Source of the DNA: Spirochaetaceae bacterium
GTDB lineage: Bacteria; Spirochaetota; Spirochaetia; Treponematales; Breznakiellaceae
Direction: 5' to 3'
DNA: 6,790 bases
NCBI GenBank assembly: GCA_031258615.1
Contig: JAIRMP010000216.1
Span: 1 to 6,790 of the forward strand
Part shown: positions 6,347 to 6,790 of the stretch, one piece after another
How positions within the stretch are numbered: position 1 is the first letter of the stretch
How the letters are laid out: the number at the start of each line of letters is the position of its first letter
Notes under the pieces: generated by a model
Told to the model about the DNA's origin: nothing
Database searches by the model: none
What the model saw: only the letters and a program-made list of their open reading frames with translations
Translations under genes and position numbers: made by a program

Positions 6347-6359
6347 CCCCCCCCCCCCC
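6347..6359 (+). repeat. C13 homopolymer tract
   Basis: Thirteen consecutive C close unit 1 of the array and precede the second AACAAC box (6368) by 8 nt. This matches the placement of the C14 tract before the first box. Confidence 0.9.
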
Positions 6360-6378
6360 TACTCGTCAACAACAAGCC

Positions 6379-6460
6379 GTCATTGCGAGCAAAGCGAAGC
6401 AATTGTGGCAAGCCAGCGGCTTGTCATAGGAGTTTGCTACACAAGCTGCGAAGCGGCTTG
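6379..6460. repeat. Half-copy of the GTCATTGCGAG element plus two small hairpins, unit 2
   Basis: GTCATTGCGAG (6379-6389) and GCGAAGCAAT (6394-6403) match the left arm of the 81-nt palindrome at 6494-6574, but the right arm is missing. It continues instead into CAAGCC-AGC-GGCTTG (6409-6423), a GGAGTTTGC copy (6429-6437), and CAAGCTGC-GAA-GCGGCTTG (6442-6460, one G-T pair). A C8 run (6461-6468) ends the unit. This looks like a broken or recombined element. Confidence 0.65.
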
Positions 6461-6468
6461 CCCCCCCC
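6461..6468 (+). repeat. C8 homopolymer tract
   Basis: Eight C follow the unit 2 hairpin and lie 9 nt before the third AACAAC box (6478). They occupy the same place as the longer C-runs in the other units. CCCC at 6589 and 6663 look like shortened counterparts before the fourth and fifth boxes. Confidence 0.85.
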
Positions 6469-6493
6469 TATCTCGTGAACAACGGGTGGGGCC

Positions 6494-6574
6494 GTCATTG
6501 CGAGCGAGGCGAAGCAATCCACTATGCGAAGCGACTCGCATGGATTGCTTCGGCGCTACGCGCCTCGCAATGAC
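6494..6574. repeat. 81-nt palindromic dispersed repeat (GTCATTGCGAG ends)
   Basis: The outer arms GTCATTGCGAG (6494-6504) and CTCGCAATGAC (6564-6574) are exact complements. A second pair, GAAGCAATCCA (6511-6521) with TGGATTGCTTC (6541-6551), and inner ATGCGA/TCGCAT (6524-6529 with 6536-6541) let almost the whole element fold on itself. Elements with these ends are familiar as short dispersed palindromes in many bacterial genomes. Their mistaken translations (RHCEQSEAI, LRARRSNP, GLLRRYAPRNDE) are common in databases. It has no coding capacity, so any mobility would be in trans. Confidence 0.85.
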
Positions 6575-6621
6575 GAGGACTTGTCAGACCCCACCACAAC
6601 AACGGTTGGAGTTTGCCTGGT

Positions 6622-6638
6622 CAAGCGCGTAGCGCTTG
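6622..6638. repeat. Hairpin CAAGCGC-GTA-GCGCTTG, unit 4
   Basis: A perfect 7-bp stem with a GTA loop follows the GGAGTTTGC box of unit 4. It is one of two adjacent stems built the same way (GTA loop, CAAGC-type stem) that end just upstream of the Rpn-like gene. Confidence 0.8.
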
Positions 6639-6640
6639 CC

Positions 6641-6661
6641 TGGCAAGCCGTAGGCTTGCCA
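6641..6661. repeat. Hairpin TGGCAAGCC-GTA-GGCTTGCCA, unit 4
   Basis: A perfect 9-bp stem with a GTA loop lies 2 nt after the previous hairpin. GGCAAGCC also occurs at 6407-6414 in unit 2. No U-tract follows (ACACCCCGC), so a terminator role is unlikely. Confidence 0.85.
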
Positions 6662-6673
6662 CACCCCGCAACA

Positions 6674-6689
6674 ACGGTGTCTATACCGT
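6674..6689. repeat. Small inverted repeat upstream of the Rpn-like gene
   Basis: ACGGT (6674-6678) pairs with ACCGT (6685-6689) around a GTCTAT loop, overlapping the fifth AACAAC box. It is 27 nt ahead of the start codon at 6717 and could be an operator or the end of the array. A five-base stem is weak evidence. Confidence 0.35.
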
Positions 6690-6716
6690 CACACGAAAAA
6701 GTGGTAGGATGGGGTT

Positions 6717-6790
6717 ATGAGCGGAGTTTACAAGGACAGCCTTTTTAGGTCGTTGTTTAACAACAAGGCCGCGTTTTTGTCCCTTTACAA
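6717..6790 (+). CDS. N-terminus of an Rpn-family PD-(D/E)XK nuclease/putative transposase, cut by window edge
   Basis: ATG 6717 is preceded by AGGA (6706-6709) with 7-nt spacing, and the frame stays open to the end of the window (24 complete codons). The translation, MSGVYKDSLFRSLFNNKAAF and then LSLY, matches the usual opening of Rpn-family recombination-promoting nucleases/PD-(D/E)XK family transposases (YKDSxFRxLFxDKxxxLxLYNAL). In that family the later part carries a PD-(D/E)XK nuclease core that nicks DNA and promotes RecA-independent recombination. That part is outside the window, so activity cannot be judged. Genes of this family are often present in many copies. This one follows the hairpin/oligo-C array directly, with 27 nt between the last small inverted repeat and the start. 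Confidence 0.65.
   Translation, partial: MSGVYKDSLFRSLFNNKAAFLSLY

Larger units (their letters stand above)
6259..6689. repeat. Mosaic array of AACAAC boxes, hairpins and oligo-C tracts
   Basis: The 536-nt stretch between the lipoprotein gene and the next gene has no credible coding region. Nothing notable is seen in 6181-6258. From 6259 a recurring order is visible: an AACAAC box (6278, 6368, 6478, 6598, 6670), then one or more hairpins, then a C-run. Two boxes extend the identity, AACAACGGGTGGAGTTTGC at 6278 and AACAACGGTTGGAGTTTGC at 6598. Unit lengths are 90, 110, 120 and 72 nt, and the cargo differs between units. Hairpin modules such as GGAGTTTGC, GGCAAGCC and GTCATTGCGAG are shuffled among units. 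This looks like a composite of short dispersed repeats or miniature elements. Confidence 0.75.

Noticed and set aside
6240..6632. A 130-residue + strand reading frame starting with GTG, and an overlapping frame at 6524-6748
   Set aside because: Both run through the palindromes and C-runs. Their translations (PPPP, RHCEQSEAI, LRARRSNP, GLLRRYAPRND) are the well-known artefacts of translated dispersed repeats, and neither has a ribosome binding site or domain.
6278..6680. Possible CRISPR array
   Set aside because: The AACAAC boxes are short and unevenly spaced (90, 110, 120, 72 nt), the intervening DNA is itself palindromic and repeated, and no cas gene is present.
6656..6687. TTGCCA ... TATACC as a promoter for the Rpn-like gene
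   Set aside because: Spacing is 20 nt, and the -35 lies inside a perfect hairpin stem. The match is too poor to call.
6752..6764. GTTGTT-T-AACAAC inverted repeat in the Rpn-like gene, resembling the AACAAC box
   Set aside because: It lies in codons for the conserved-looking LFNNK stretch and has no C-run before it, so similarity to the array boxes is probably chance.

Overview
The window is a GC-rich bacterial segment with all recognisable genes on the + strand. It most likely comes from a fermentative anaerobe. A spirochaete of the Treponema type is my best guess. The grounds are an [FeFe] hydrogenase operon, a 29-residue very basic MPCG...-type small ribosomal-like protein, a loosely defined lipobox on a lipoprotein, and the start of an Rpn-type PD-(D/E)XK nuclease/transposase beside a repeat-rich intergenic region. 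This assignment is inferred from gene style and was not tested by any search.

Layout: (1) 1-828 is the C-terminal part of a NuoF-like diaphorase/electron-transfer subunit (HydB type) that enters from the left edge. It is followed 45 nt later by a full 584-residue [FeFe] hydrogenase catalytic subunit, HydA (874-2628). Together they would couple NAD(P)H and probably ferredoxin to H2 formation or uptake. The hydrogenase operon ends in three stacked hairpins (2629-2730), the last being a strong intrinsic terminator. (2) A short AT-rich gap holds a good sigma70-like promoter (2791-2819), then a perfect hairpin at the predicted 5' end of the transcript, then a GTG-initiated 29-codon gene (2872-2961) for a basic small-subunit-type ribosomal protein (COX24/mS38-like). 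(3) dxs (3046-5010) encodes 1-deoxy-D-xylulose-5-phosphate synthase, the entry enzyme of the MEP isoprenoid pathway. It carries an unusual Pro/Gly-rich lengthened linker before its C-terminal domain. (4) A lipoprotein with a HELVH zinc-protease motif, of the putative aminopeptidase family, follows at 5095-6180 (a GTG start at 5041 is possible).

(5) 6181-6716 contains no credible gene. From 6259 it is a mosaic of short palindromes and oligo-C tracts punctuated by an AACAAC box that recurs five times at uneven spacing (90, 110, 120 and 72 nt). It includes an 81-nt GTCATTGCGAG...CTCGCAATGAC palindrome of the dispersed-repeat type. (6) At 6717 a well-formed start begins an Rpn-family nuclease/transposase reading frame that runs off the right edge.

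The most noteworthy structures are the modular hairpin/oligo-C array beside the Rpn gene, the short ribosomal-protein gene with its 5' UTR hairpin, the stacked palindromes after hydA, and the lengthened Dxs linker. None of these alone demonstrates a new biological system. The array is the best candidate for undescribed structure.
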